Source: Medicago truncatula (Eukaryota; Streptophyta; Magnoliopsida; Fabales; Fabaceae). From it: 64,000 nucleotides of DNA. The stretch is from the NCBI RefSeq assembly GCF_003473485.1, contig NC_053048.1, forward strand, positions 34,158,755 through 34,222,754. Reading direction: 5' to 3'. This document shows positions 50,544 to 63,366 of this stretch, one piece after another. A model generated the notes under the pieces. The model made no database searches, was not told the DNA's origin, and saw only the letters and a program-made list of their open reading frames with translations. Made by a program: the position numbers and the translations under genes. Within the stretch, counting starts at the first letter, position 1; every line of letters starts with the position of its first letter.

Positions 50544-53500
50544 ATGGGGAGAAAAAATGTTGGTGAGATGGTGGTGGTTTTGGTGACCCTCTTGCATATT
50601 TGGTTGGTTTGTGTCACTGCTTCATCACTAGGTAACATCAACAACTATGAGGAGCATCTTAGAAGAAACCTTCTTGCTAATGGCCTTGGTAAAACTCCTC
50701 CTATGGGGTATGTCACTGAATTCCTTCTCTTAATTTTGTTGGATTAAGTGCTTTTTAGAATAGCAATACTTTAATTAGCAAGGAATACTAATAAATTAAA
50801 ACAATTTTTTATTTTGGTTTTTTCATTTTATTTACTTTCCCTTCATATTTTACATGCACCTAAAGGTTTTTATAACATTTTTTTATTATACAGGTGGAAC
50901 AGTTGGAATCATTTCAGTTGTCAAATTGATGAAAAAATCATACGGCAAACTGGTATTTGCTCATTTATTTATAGTTAATGTGATTTATTTATGTATATAT
51001 AATAATTAATTTATTAAAAAAAATTGGGTACAATGATCTATGAATTTATATAAAAATTTATAGACTGATTGTAAGAATTCAGACTGATTGTAAATTTTGT
51101 GTATGGAAATGCAGCTGATGCCCTGGTTTCAACTGGTCTATCTAAGCTTGGATACACCTATGTCAACATAGGTACATAAAAATAACTTAATTTTCAACTC
51201 TTGATCATTATTTGTTTCAATTTTACTTAGCAAAGTATCATAAGCACATGAAATTAACCTTTATCTACAAATTTTCATTGTTGCAGATGATTGTTGGGCT
51301 GAACTTAATCGTGATAATAAGGTATAGATCATGCGATTTTCACATGCTTCATTCTGTTTTCTCACTTGATTTCCGAAAGTTCTTGCTTATAATTTTTTTT
51401 TTCCTTTTAAAAAATTGTTAATGTTTTAGGGTAATCTGGTGGGGAAGAAATCAACATTTCCTTCTGGCATCAAAGCACTTGCAGATTATGTTCATAGCAA
51501 GGGTCTTAAGCTTGGAATTTATTCAGATGCAGGGTGCATAAACAAAAATTATCCCCTTGTATTTTATTTATTATTCATTACTTTCTAACTAATCTTTATA
51601 CTGACCTTTCACAGGTATTTTACATGTAGCAAAAAAATGCCTGGTTCACTAGGTCATGAGTTTCAAGATGCCAAAACTTTTGCATCATGGGTACTTAAAT
51701 GTTTGTTATTTTTTTAATCTTGTTTCTTAGCATCTACCAATCAATTGCTATGTAACCAATGGTTCTTTTACTTGATTATAGGGAATTGATTACTTGAAGT
51801 ATGATAACTGTAACAATGATGGATCAAATTCCACTGTTAGGTAGTCAAAAATATACTTGCAATTTCTCTTACTACTAGTGTTGTATAGTTTTTTATGTTA
51901 AAATACTTCATGCATAATTTTAAATTCCATGGACTTTTATCTTATCATACGTAATTTTGAACTTTGGTTTCGTAACTCCTTTAATCCTCAACTCAAACCA
52001 GTTGAACTCAAACCATGACATTCTTATATATAGGTATCCTGTTATGACTCGGGCTTTAGCGAAAGCAGGTCGTCCAATCTTCTTTTCGCTATGTGAATGG
52101 TAATTCTTGCATAATTTTAGCATCTTATTGCTCTTCCAATGCTAGGTACTCCTCTCTAATGAAACTTTATTTGTTTGTTAGGGGACAAATGTATCCAGCT
52201 TTATGGGGTGCTAAAGTGGGAAATAGTTGGAGAACTACTAATGACATAAATGATTCATGGGAAAGGTAAAAACCATGCACTCAATTTGTTGGTACTAGTA
52301 GTTTTTTGAAATTTAAACAATTTGTTACTAAAATTGAACTATTGTGTATCCTTAGCTACTAGCTAATAAAACTAACTTGTTTTATGCAGTATGATTTCGA
52401 GGGCCGACCTGAATGAAGTTTATGCCGAGCATGCAAGACCTGGTGGCTGGAATGGTTAGAACTTCATTTGTTTAACAATTTTTTGTGAAAGAATTGAGTT
52501 TGCATCTTGATTTCATGATATAATTTATGACTCAAGATATTCATTAAATATTTTAACTCAACAGATCCTGACATGCTTGAGGTTGGAAATGGAGGGATGA
52601 CAAAAAATGAATATATTGTTCACTTCAGTTTGTGGGCCATTTCAAAGGTTCTATCATTCTCTTGTCTTCATGTATCTTGAGCCCCGTTTGGACAAACAAC
52701 TTAATTAGACACTTATAGCAAAAACGCTTGTGTAGAAACTAATTCAAACAGGACTTTGATTTGTGCGAAATCATGTCATGTACCTGGCTTCTTTTTTTCA
52801 CCTTTGAAGGTTTATTGCAGGCTCCTCTTCTTCTAGGTTGTGATGTTAGAAATGTGACTAAAGAGACCATGGAGATAGTCTCTAATAAGGAAGTTATTGC
52901 AGTTAACCAAGGTGATGCATAATTTGAGTCATTTTGTGATTTCCTAATCATTGTAATATGTTACTGATATTAAATTCTATCTCTTACCACGATAGATTTG
53001 CTTGGCGTACAAGCTAAGAAAGTTAGGATGGAAGGAGATGCTGAGGTAATTTTCATTTCGAATACAACATACGATTTCATCTCTACTCTCTAGTATTATT
53101 TGTAGGTAATTGGATTCTCTGCTGTTAGGTGAAGATCGTTGAACTACTCATATTTTGAGTTACATTTTAAAGAAAATTTTGTGAAGTCAAAATATAAGGC
53201 GTAAAATCTTAATCAACAGCCGAGATCCCTTGAATGCGTTACACTGTGCTTTTAGATAGATTTTGTCTAATAATTTGGCAATATGTTTATTAAAGATTTT
53301 TGTTCTTATCTGCATGCTTTTTTGGTTAGATATGGGCAGGTCCTCTTTCAGGTTACAGGGTAGCTGTTGTGTTCCTTAATAGAGGCCCACAGAAGCATAT
53401 AGATATAACAGCTAATTGGAATGACATTGGCATTCCACCAAAAACTGTTGTTCAAGCAAGAGACCTTTGGGAGGTAATTCATTGTACTTTTGTTGACATT

Positions 53501-53713
53501 CAATTTATGTTGTTTTCTGTGCATTGCATGCTGTATTTTTATATACTATGTTTCATTGTACTTTGTTGGATACTGCTGAGGTTATAAATAAGGTTTTTGT
53601 CTTGATTGTTTTGAATGCAGCACAAGACATTGAAGACACCTTTTGTGAACAAGTTGAGGGCAACCGTAGAATCACATGCTTGTAAAATGTATGTGTTGAA
53701 ACCAGTAGCATGA
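50544..53713 (+). CDS. AGAL: Alpha-galactosidase, GH27 (409 aa), copy 1
   Basis: Fifteen exons: 50544-50707, 50894-50952, 51115-51171, 51287-51321, 51430-51533, 51615-51690, 51782-51840, 52034-52099, 52182-52265, 52390-52454, 52565-52647, 52821-52911, 52996-53045, 53330-53473 and 53621-53713 (1230 nt). A signal peptide ([20 protein letters not shown] core) is followed by the mature-type start [18 protein letters not shown]. The nucleophile is Asp173 in YLKYDNC and the acid/base is Asp228 in RTTNDI; their spacing of 55 residues equals that of the rice enzyme (130/185). The enzyme removes terminal alpha-1,6-galactose from galactomannans and raffinose-type sugars, in the wall or vacuole. All introns are GT-AG. 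Confidence 0.96.
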
Positions 53714-54135
53714 GTTCTAGAAGACTAGAACACAGTTACATAGATTGGAGCTTTTAGAAGCATTGTTGTTAATTTTTTTGAGAGGAGCATTGTTGTTAAT
53801 TGGAAATAGGTGTTTATTTCTGAGTAAAATAAATGTCAACTTGTATATCATCAGGTTCAGTTTATTTAATAAAGATTGTTCATCTGCTTCAATTGATTGA
53901 ACTTTGCTAGCTACCATATTTTGTGTACCAGTTCAAATGATTTGGTTGATGTGTACATGGGTTATTTAGAAGATGCACAATTATTTGGAAGAAGCGCAAT
54001 CATTGGATTTTTTGCAACAATCAAATGTCACCGGAACATATATTTGATCGTGTCAATTTTTTATTTTTTTTTGGTAGCTGAAGGCTCATAAACCTATTTT
54101 TTTATTTTTTTTATTTTAATTCTTGGTGGTCTAGT
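53714..54135. other. Alpha-galactosidase 1 3' region
   Basis: 3' UTR and flank. A likely polyadenylation signal (aataaa in tttaataaagattgttc) lies near 53868 and has a counterpart near 59567 after copy 2. Confidence 0.6.
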
Positions 54136-55067
54136 ATGTTTTTTATGGGATCTAATCCATTGCAATATATAAAATTCAATCACTTTGAAAGAGTTGTACG
54201 AGATGAAAATTCACAATTTTTTTTCCTTCATATATGTCAAAGTGATGGAAAAGAACGAGTATATTTCACGTATCCACCTTATTTATCTAATTTTCTGAAA
54301 ATCATGGAGAAAAAAAAAGAAAAAAAAATCTCTTCACAAGAGATAAAATCTCCTATAATGATAATAAATTATTTAATTATTAGAGTTCCACTAATAAAGA
54401 AAAAAGAAAGAAACTAAGCAATGAATTTTTAAAAAGGGCAAAAGTTTTAGATAAAAAATATAAGAAATTTATTCCTATGGATGTATTTGAAAACCGAATT
54501 AGATTATCTAATGATAAAAGGAAAATAAAATATTCAACTAAAATATATGATCCTATCTTGAATGGACCTTTTCACCATCAATTCAAAATGAAACTTACAC
54601 AACAAATTCCATTTTGATAAATAAGATTCATGGTCTCCTTCTTCTATTAATAGTAAATATCCAGAATTATTATGGAATTTATTTTTTTTAACTTAATCAG
54701 TAAATTTTCGGAAAAATCCCTATCCAGTTTTAATTTTGACGGACTTTATTTTTTCCAGAACATGAACAAGTAAAAATATATTCCAAAGAAAAAAAAAATC
54801 TTATTTGAGGCAATTAGAACTGATCGGAACAACCAAACCATTTTTTATAGAAAGAAATGTAGTGGAATAAACGAAATCAGTAAACAAGTTCATCGATGGT
54901 CATACAACTTAATCGACGAATTGGAGCAAGTGACGAAAAGAATAATAAAAGAGGCTCAGATTCGTTCCCCAATTACCAAACGTATAGTAATTTTTAATGG
55001 GAATACAAGTTCACTAAATTTGAATCTTGATCCTAAAAATACTTATGACAATGAGGATGTTGCGTTG
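54136..55067 (+). pseudogene. ycf1: Plastid ycf1 (TIC214) fragment inserted in nuclear DNA (NUPT)
   Basis: The translation shows the ycf1 blocks LQYIKFNHFERVVRDENSQF, DGKERVYFTYPPYLSNF, then KKYKKFIPMDVFENRIRLSN and WSYNLIDELEQVTKRI in shifting frames. Frameshifts and stops show it is a dead copy. It covers a C-terminal part of the plastid gene and is cut at 55067 by a Stowaway element. Sequence beyond 55363 could not be assigned to ycf1 with confidence. Confidence 0.88.
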
Positions 55068-55069
55068 TA

Positions 55070-55361
55070 CTACCTCCGTCCCTAATTATAAGATCCTTTT
55101 GAAAAAAAAATTGTCCCTTTTTATAAGACCTCTTTGCTATTTCCAACTACATTAATTATTTCTTTACATACATGCCCCTATTTATTATACATCTTTTTCT
55201 TCAATCAACAATAAATAACATGTTGAAAACATAAACCAACTCTCTCTTAAAGGATAAAATTGTAAAAACAATAGTAATTACAAACATATTTAATACAAAT
55301 ATCCACTATCTTAATTCCCGTTATTTTTTCAAAAGGATCCTATAATTAGGGACGGAGGTAG
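55070..55361. mobile_element. Stowaway-type MITE
   Basis: Ends ctacctccgtccctaattat and its complement ataattagggacggaggtag, flanked by TA on both sides (55068-55069 and 55362-55363). Length 292 bp, AT-rich interior, no coding. It is inserted at the edge of the ycf1 fragment. Confidence 0.92.
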
Positions 55362-55363
55362 TA

Positions 55364-56052
55364 ATTATAAGAAAAAAGATAATAGGTGAAGAAAAAGAAT
55401 TTTGTTGATCAACACAATGAACAAAAAAGCAACCACACAAGTAACTTTTGACCACACTTTTTCACATGAAATCTATGTATTAGAGGCATGTTACTTGTAT
55501 TTTGCTCGATATCATTTCTTCTATCTAAATCTTATAATTTATAATACATTAAAATTAAAATTTAAGACCCTGGTAGTAAAAAGTCTTTTAAAAAATCTTT
55601 AAAATGGATACATTCCATTCCTCGAAAATTATGATCAAGAACAAATTGAATCTCAGGATGAGGATGAAATAGCATCCAAATCAAAATTATTAGGATGAGG
55701 ATGAAACATGGTTTTATGATACACAAATCTATAAGACTGCAAATCTACACGTGAAAGAATACATTGTTACTGAATACGACATTCACTCAGGACTAGTATG
55801 TATCATGTATGCACTACAAATTTGTTCTTATCAAATTTTAATACTCCTGTTATTAAGGCTATAGATCAAAGTAAATAACAAAACAATACATTGGATTTAG
55901 ATTTTTCTTGAAGAATCATGCAACTTCATTTTCAAAATTAAAAAAAAAACGACTAACATGATAGTCAAATACGTATAACAGTTAAAATCATAAACAGTGA
56001 CCTTTGACTAGCTAAGGATCATATACTAACTAGTCTTGTCTATTTTTTTGGC
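55364..56052. other. AT-rich spacer before alpha-galactosidase 2
   Basis: No gene supported. A short acidic run (EQIESQDEDEIASKSK near 55640) may be further plastid-derived debris but is unassigned. Confidence 0.4.
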
Positions 56053-56060
56053 TATAAATA
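56053..56060 (+). promoter_or_regulatory. TATA box of alpha-galactosidase 2
   Basis: tataaata, 72 nt before the start codon, followed by gggaccctctctctctc and a leader containing repeated tgaag units (about 56100-56126). Confidence 0.7.
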
Positions 56061-56131
56061 AAGATAAGGGACCCTCTCTCTCTCTCAAACACACTTCAAC
56101 TGAAGTAAAGTGAAGTGAAGTGAAGTAGAGA

Positions 56132-59100
56132 ATGAGGAGTAAGATTGGATTTGAGATGGTGGTAGTTTTGGTGACCCTTTTGCATGTTTGTTTGGTTTGT
56201 GTCACTGCTTCTTCATTAGGGAACAACTATGATGGAGAGCATCTCAGAAGAAACCTTCTTGCTAATGGACTTGGTAAAACTCCTCCTATGGGGTATGTCA
56301 CTGAATTCCTTCTCTTAATTTTGTTGGATTAAGTGCTTTTTAGAATAGCAATACTTTAATTAGCAAGGAATACTAATAAATTAAAATAATTTTTTATTTT
56401 ATTTACTTTCCATTCATATTTTACATGCATCTAAAGATTTATGATACTGAGGTTTTTATAACATTTTTTTTATTATACAGGTGGAACAGTTGGAATCATT
56501 TCGCCTGTCAAATTAATGAAAAAATGATCCGAGAAACTGGTATTTTCTCATTAATTTATAGTTTATGTGATTTATGTATAGTATACAAGATAATGAATTT
56601 AAGAATTTTTATAAGACTATGTGTTCATATGATAAACTAGCATTTGATTTTTGTGTACTCCTTACAGCTGATGCCCTTGTTTCAACTGGTCTATCTAAGC
56701 TTGGATACACCTATGTTAATATAGGTACAACAAATCACTTAATTTTCAACTCTTATCATTATTTGTTTCAATTTTTTACTTAGTAAAGTATCATTAGCAC
56801 ATGCTATTAACCTTAATCCACAAATTTTCATTGATGCAGATGATTGTTGGGCTGAACTTAATCGTGATAATAAGGTACAGTCTTATAATTTTCACATGCT
56901 TCCATTATGTTTTAGTACTTGATTTCTGAAAGTTCTTGGTTTTAATTAATCTGATTAAAGCGTTTATGACATAAACTATATTATAGGGTAATCTGGTGGG
57001 AAAGAAATCAACATTTCCATCTGGCATCAAAGCTCTTGCAGATTATGTTCATAGCAAGGGTCTTAAGCTTGGAATTTATTCAGATGCAGGGTACATAAAC
57101 AAGAAATTATCCCCTTGTATTTTATTTATTTTTCATTACTTTCTAACTAATCTTTATTCTGACCTTTCACAGGTATTTTACATGTAGCAAACAAATGCCT
57201 GGTTCACTAGGTCATGAGTTCCAAGATGCCAAAACTTTTGCATCATGGGTACTTCAAATATTTTTTAATTTTTTTTAATCTTGTTTCTTAGCACTTACCT
57301 ATTAATATCTATGTAACCAATGCTTATTTTGCTTGATAACAGGGCATTGATTATTTGAAGTATGATAATTGTTACAATGATGAATCAAAGCCCACTGTGA
57401 GGTAGTCAAAAATATATTTGCAATTTTGCATACTACTAGTGTTGTTTTGTAGTTTCCCTAATAGAACTACATCTTATAATATTTCATACATGATTTCAAA
57501 AAACATGGCCTTCTTATGTATAGGTATCCTGTTATGACTCGCGCTTTAATGAAGGCAGGTCGTCCAATCTTCTTTTCGCTATGTGAATGGTAATTATTCT
57601 ATTTTAGTATCTTATTTATCTTTTGATCTACGTAGCACATGTTGAAGGTGTATCCGGTATCCGACATGTGTGGCTGTTTGACATCAACACATTTGATTAC
57701 ATTTAATCACTTTCATTTTTTCAAATTATTATTGGTGTTTATGTCAGTATCGGATCTGGTGTACGTATGTGCCAGTGCTTTATAGCATACAATTTTAAGT
57801 ATTCCTCTCTAATCAAACTTTCTTTGTTTGTTAGGGGAGATATGCATCCAGCTAAATGGGGTGCTAAAGTGGGAAATAGTTGGAGAACTACTGGTGACAT
57901 AACTGATACATGGGAAAGGTAAAAACCATGCACTCAATTGGTTTTTTGAAATGTAAACAAGTTCGATATTTACTAAAGTTGAACAATCGTGTATCCTACT
58001 ATCCTTAGCTACTAGCTAATAAAATTAACTTGTTTTATGCAGTATGATTTCAAGGGCTGACATGAATGAAGTTTATGCTGAGCTTGCAAGACCTGGTGGT
58101 TGGAATGGTTAGAATTTCATTTGTTTAACAACTTTTTGTGAAAGACATCGAGTTTGCATATTGATTTCATGATACAATTTATGAGTCGATTTATTCATTA
58201 AACATTCTAACTCGACAGATCCTGATATGCTTGAGGTTGGAAATGGAGGGATGACAAAAAATGAGTATATCGTTCACTTCAGTTTGTGGGCCATTTCAAA
58301 GGTTCGATTATTCTCGTCTCCAAACATCCTTATTTATGTGAAAGCATGTATTGTACGGACCTGAATTCACTGCTCTACAAATATCATACAGTTACACACA
58401 GTATTCAATCTCGACCATTGATTTGAGATCAAACATCACAGATTACACAATCAGTAAATTAATTTTAAATGATCTCGGTTGTTGATTTGCAATTGGACAA
58501 CCAAGATCTCTAACTGCGTCACAGCAGATCTATTTCCGTATTGTACTGTACTTCATTTTTCACTGGTTCACCGGTGAAGGTTTATTGCAGGCTCCTCTTC
58601 TTCTAGGCTGTGATGTTAGAAATGTGACTAAAGAGACCTTGGAGATAGTTTCTAATAAGGAAGTTATTGCAGTTAACCAAGGTGATGCATAATTTGTCAT
58701 TTTGCGATTTTCTAATCATATGTAATATACGTTACTGATATTATGTTATATCTTTTATCACACGATAGATTCGCTTGGCGTACAAGCTAAAAAGGTTAGG
58801 ATGGAAGGTGATGCTGAGGTAATTTTCATTCCGAATACAACATACGATTTCTTCTCGAGCGTTACTTGTATGGAATTGGATTGTCTTCTGTTAAATGAAG
58901 ATCGTCAAACTACTCATGTTTTGAGTTGCATTTTAAAGAACATTTAGTGAATCCAACGGCTGAGACAGTGTGCTTTTAGAATGATTGAGCCTAATAATTT
59001 GGCACTATGTTTATTAAAGATTTTTGTTCTTATCTGCATGTTTTGTTGGATAGATATGGGCAGGTCCTCTTTCAGGATATAGGGTAGCTGTTGTGTTGCT

Positions 59101-59437
59101 TAATAAAGGCACTCAGAAGCATATAGATATAACAGCTAATTGGGATGACATTGGCATTCCACCAAAAACTGTTGTTCAAGCAAGAGACCTTTGGGAGGTA
59201 ATTCATTGTACTTTTGTTGACATTCAATTTATGTTGTTTTCTGTGCATTGCATGCTGTATTTTTATATACTATGTTTCATTGTACTTTGTTGGATACTGC
59301 TGAGGTTATAAATAAGGTTTTTGTCTTGATTGTTTTGAATGCAGCACAAGACATTGAAGACACCTTTTGTGAACAAGTTGAGGGCAACCGTAGAATCACA
59401 CGCGTGTAAGATGTTCGTGTTGAAACCAGTTGCATGA
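56132..59437 (+). CDS. AGAL: Alpha-galactosidase, GH27 (408 aa), copy 2
   Basis: Exons: 56132-56292, 56481-56539, 56668-56724, 56840-56874, 56987-57090, 57173-57248, 57343-57401, 57524-57589, 57835-57918, 58043-58107, 58219-58301, 58591-58681, 58769-58818, 59054-59197 and 59345-59437 (1227 nt). Exon lengths match copy 1 except for one codon less in exon 1. The signal peptide, [14 protein letters not shown], the nucleophile Asp172 (YLKYDNC) and the acid/base Asp227 (RTTGDI) are all present. Substitutions cluster in exon 7 ([12 protein letters not shown] against [12 protein letters not shown]). Predicted active, with the same reaction as copy 1. Intron 8 carries an extra insertion of about 150 bp. 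Confidence 0.96.
57631..57785. repeat. MITE-like insertion in intron 8 of alpha-galactosidase 2
   Basis: Inverted words gcacatgttgaaggtg / gtatccggtatccgacatgtg at the left and tcggatctggtgtacgtatg at the right. Absent from the matching 82-bp intron of copy 1, so inserted after duplication (or lost from copy 1). Confidence 0.55.
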
Positions 59438-61184
59438 GTTCTAGAAGACTAGAAGACAGTTACTTAGATTGGAGCTTATGGAAGCATTGTTGGTAATTGG
59501 AAATAAGTTTGTTTATTTCTGAGTAAAATAAAATATCAACTTGTATATCATGAGTTTCAGTTTATTTAATAAAGATTGTTCATCTGCTTCAACTTCAATT
59601 AATTGAAGTTTTCTATTAATCCCTCTAGAATTCTAACTCAACAATACCACAAAAACATGAAATAATATTGGAACTTACATATTACATTCTTCAATTGATA
59701 ACTTGATTACATAATATACGTTCCAGTTTCCACATTAGTTTTGCAAATGGACAATAAAAATCATGCACTACCGCTACATGTGATGTGTTTGGCGTCCCTA
59801 CTGCTGTATAAACTCTCATTGATTGTCATAATTTTATTTGTTTCTTCTAGTCTTCAATTTCTTTTAAGAAAATTAGTAATAATCCATGGTAACATAACTC
59901 CTCCTTATATCAATATCAATTTCCTAACATAGATGATGATATAAATCTACCGCAGTATAAATAATATTGTAGCCTTGTAGGCCGTGACTATATCTCAAAG
60001 TCAAACTAAAACATATATTTTGGGAGAAATTTTCTGCACGTAATCACATAGTATACTTTTAATTTTAAAGAGGTGCTAAAAGTCTAAAACATTAAGAAAT
60101 TCAAAAGTAAAAAGTCCGTGTGAAAACAACACATTACGCATAAAATGTCGTCTCACGTTTAAATAATCAAAACAATTACTACTAATTATGTTATATTCCT
60201 AAAAAAAAATATATATATCCTAATGCTAATAATAATTATTGAATTTGAATGAAATTTTGTTGTTTACGTAGTTCTTTTCTTTCTATACCCACCTCACCTC
60301 AAAAGTGTTTATAAAATGAAAAAAGTTTGAAGTTGAGATGTTGAGTGGTGGAATGACAACATAGAGACGAAACCGCGTATACAGAACATATATTACGCGC
60401 TTGTTGTTCTGTTCGGCTGTAAGATTCTCCCATCACCACAATACCTATCTGTCTGTCCACACCAACCATCACTATTACACTCTTATTCTTATTTTCTTTC
60501 CCTAAAATACTTCAAATAAAAAATAAATGAGTTGAGTAACTAAATTATATAAAGACAACCACATAATTAAAGGGTTAGAGTCTGTTGTGACTCTAATAAA
60601 GTTCAACTCATCTAAATTTTTCTTATATTAAAAAAACTAACACATATTAAAATTGTGTTAATCATCTAAATTGTTGTTAAAATTTGTTATGATATTTTGT
60701 GAAAGAAATAACAAAATTCAAAGGAATATGAGTTAGACTGTATACTTTTTTGTAAAAAAAAATAATAATATTTCTTTGAAAGAATATTGTGAAAATGATG
60801 TATTACTAATGAACTACTAATAACGATAAAACAAAATGCATTGCACACATTAGCACTTAGCAGCAGAAGGTGACCTTTTCAACTAAAAATTAACAAACAA
60901 TTAACAATATGTTTTCCTTTTCATTGAGAGAGAGACCTTCCAAACAACATAGAAAAATATGCTAATCATTTGTTTAAGAGTGGTGATACATGTATTCCTC
61001 CATGTGGCAATACATCTCTTACATCCACACAAAATTCTGACATGTGGCAAGGAAAAAGGAGAGGAGATGAAAGAGAAAGTATAGTTGTGAGATGAAATTA
61101 CCAAAATGTCTTTAACACATGGAGTGTACAATAGAGTGTATGATTAAAGGGTGTTCATGTAACATTTTCCTTTGTTTAATTAAT
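59438..61184. other. Intergenic AT-rich stretch
   Basis: Alpha-galactosidase 2 3' flank followed by sequence with no supported gene. Short frames such as 59741-59932 and 60901-61131 show no domain. Confidence 0.5.
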
Positions 61185-61201
61185 AATAATCACATCATCG
61201 T

Positions 61202-61741
61202 GGTGTCCTTTTCTTCCTCTCTCTCTTCTCTCCTCAAACCCTAGTCGTCACCCTTTTCTTCTTCTTTTTTACAGAGGGGTGATTTAGGGTCAATTTTTAT
61301 CCAAAAATCACCCATCCGAATTGTTTTTCCTTCTATTCTAATTGTATAAGTGATTTCACATATATTTTCTGTTTTATTTCATTTGTTTTTGTGATTTTGT
61401 CGTCTCTAAACGACTCTGTTTGTTTTTATTCTCGTCTAAGTGCGGTGTTTATTTGACTCAAGTTGAAAGATTAGCTTTGAGCAAGTGCAGGTTCGACCAA
61501 TGACAATGACTTTGGCGTCGTTAACATTGTAGATCCGGAAACATGAGTATTCTGGAGACATGACTATATTCACATTAGTCATATTTGTAGGCACAAGTAC
61601 TTTGTCGTTTTATGCTATTAACATGGATGTTGTGAGTTTGTTACATATTCATCCTTGTTGTTTTTGACGAATTTGTATTTGTATTGTATCGATGTACTCT
61701 ATCAATTTAAATGAATAAATATCGTTTATTTTTTAAAAAAA
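61202..61741 (+). mobile_element. Retroposed sequence with poly(A) tail and 17-bp target duplication
   Basis: Flanked by identical aataatcacatcatcgt at 61185-61201 and 61742-61758. It starts with a pyrimidine-rich leader (tccttttcttcctctctctc, then aaaccctag), which looks like a plant mRNA 5' end. It ends aatgaataaatatcg...ttttttaaaaaaa, like a 3' end with a poly(A) tail. No long frame is present. It is either a non-autonomous LINE-type retroelement or a processed non-coding transcript copy. Confidence 0.8.
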
Positions 61742-61758
61742 AATAATCACATCATCGT

Positions 61759-63366
61759 CAAATTGAACAAGTATCGCCTCCATTTACGCATACCGCAAAA
61801 GTCAAGGAGCAAGAAACAAAAATGTAAAGATTCATTCAAAAGCTTAAAAGGAGAAAATTTAGGTGTGAACTATTACGGGTAATTTCAAAAAGGAGCCTCA
61901 CTAACTAAAACTAAGTCATGTGGAGCTTTATTAATAAGATAATTTAACGATCAATAGATACAAAATATTCACGTATAAAGGTGTGGTTAGAGAACTTATT
62001 TTTACAATAAAGGCAATAAGATTTGAAATTAGGATACGGTTCAATTCTCTCCTACCATTAATATTAGTAACTACTATATGTAATTGGAAAATGTTACCAA
62101 CTATATCTAAAATGATATACTTTAAAGTTAAATTTAACTAGTAAAAATAATGTTACTAAAATAACCTTCTTCTTTTTTGTGTTCTTTAAGGTTAGCTGTG
62201 ATTTTTTGACAAATTTTCTATTGGAGTTGAAGATTATGTTGAGACTTGTTGTCCTAAACATTACATTATTCATAACGTTTTTTTTTTTTTGAATAATTAT
62301 TCATAGCGTTCTTTTTTCCTTTTCTTCTCCTTTGTCATTCTATTAAGAAAACTAGTTTTTAAAATAAATATATTTTTTAGGTAATTAAAATAAATAAAAT
62401 TAAAAGGAATTGTACTCTTTAAATTAAATGAGCTTATAATTTATTTTAGTAAATAAAAACTAATTTCAAAATTAGTATTATTTTCACTGGGCATTAGGTA
62501 GGATAATTTACATGATTGAGTGTAAATTTGGTTTCCCTCATGAAGTAAATAAGTTACACTTATAGGTTTGAAATTGATTATTTTTTCATCAAATAGTTAA
62601 GTGGATAACCTATAGTTTGAACATCAACTCTTGTTTATTGCAATATCATTGTCCACTTGAGCTATGCTCATTACGACGAAATTGATCATGTTACTGGTTA
62701 GTGAGTTTAATTTGTAAATGGTGAATTTTTATTAGATGTCAATCTATTTTTTTTAAAATGATCTAGTGCATGATGCCTTTTAAGTCAATTTTTGTTGGGT
62801 GAATTAATTTGCATTATTTGTATATCTATTTTTATTTTTTTTAACCTTTTGTGGTTATTGAATTTAGCATTTTCTCTTACAACTACAAGTTAGTGAGTTA
62901 CAACTTGGTCGCAGCATTTATCTATTTGTTTCTGCAACTTTCTGACTCCATCAACTTCTTCTAATCCAACCCTACATACACAACAAGATCTCTCCTCTTT
63001 GACTCACCAAGTTGCTTCCTTTTTCAGCTCATCTTTCTTCCCATGGCATAAGGTAAAACCCCTTCTCTTTCTTCTACACTTTCCCTTCATTCACACCATC
63101 TTCTACACCTTTCTTTCTTCAAACAATCTCCTCTTAACTCTAAATCCACCTCATCATTTTCCCTTGCTGATTTTGGAAACTCTTTCCAATTTACTTTCCC
63201 GATCTGGGTGTTCTAAAAATCAGATCTTTCTATCAAATTTAACCTCTTTCTTTGTTTTACAATTCTGGGTTTGTTTAGATTGTAATTGTAATAAGCTAGA
63301 AACAAAAAACAAAACAAGGGTTTTGTTTATTTTGTGGTTTTGGACTTGTTGTGTTTCATGGTCATT
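61759..63366. other. Upstream region of the receptor kinase gene
   Basis: AT-rich to about 62900, then a CT-rich leader-like stretch (ctctcctctttgactcacc, tttcttcttctacac). A possible leader intron could begin at the gtaaaacc near 63053. A two-codon upstream ORF (ATG GCA TAA) lies at 63043-63051. No other gene was seen. Confidence 0.45.
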
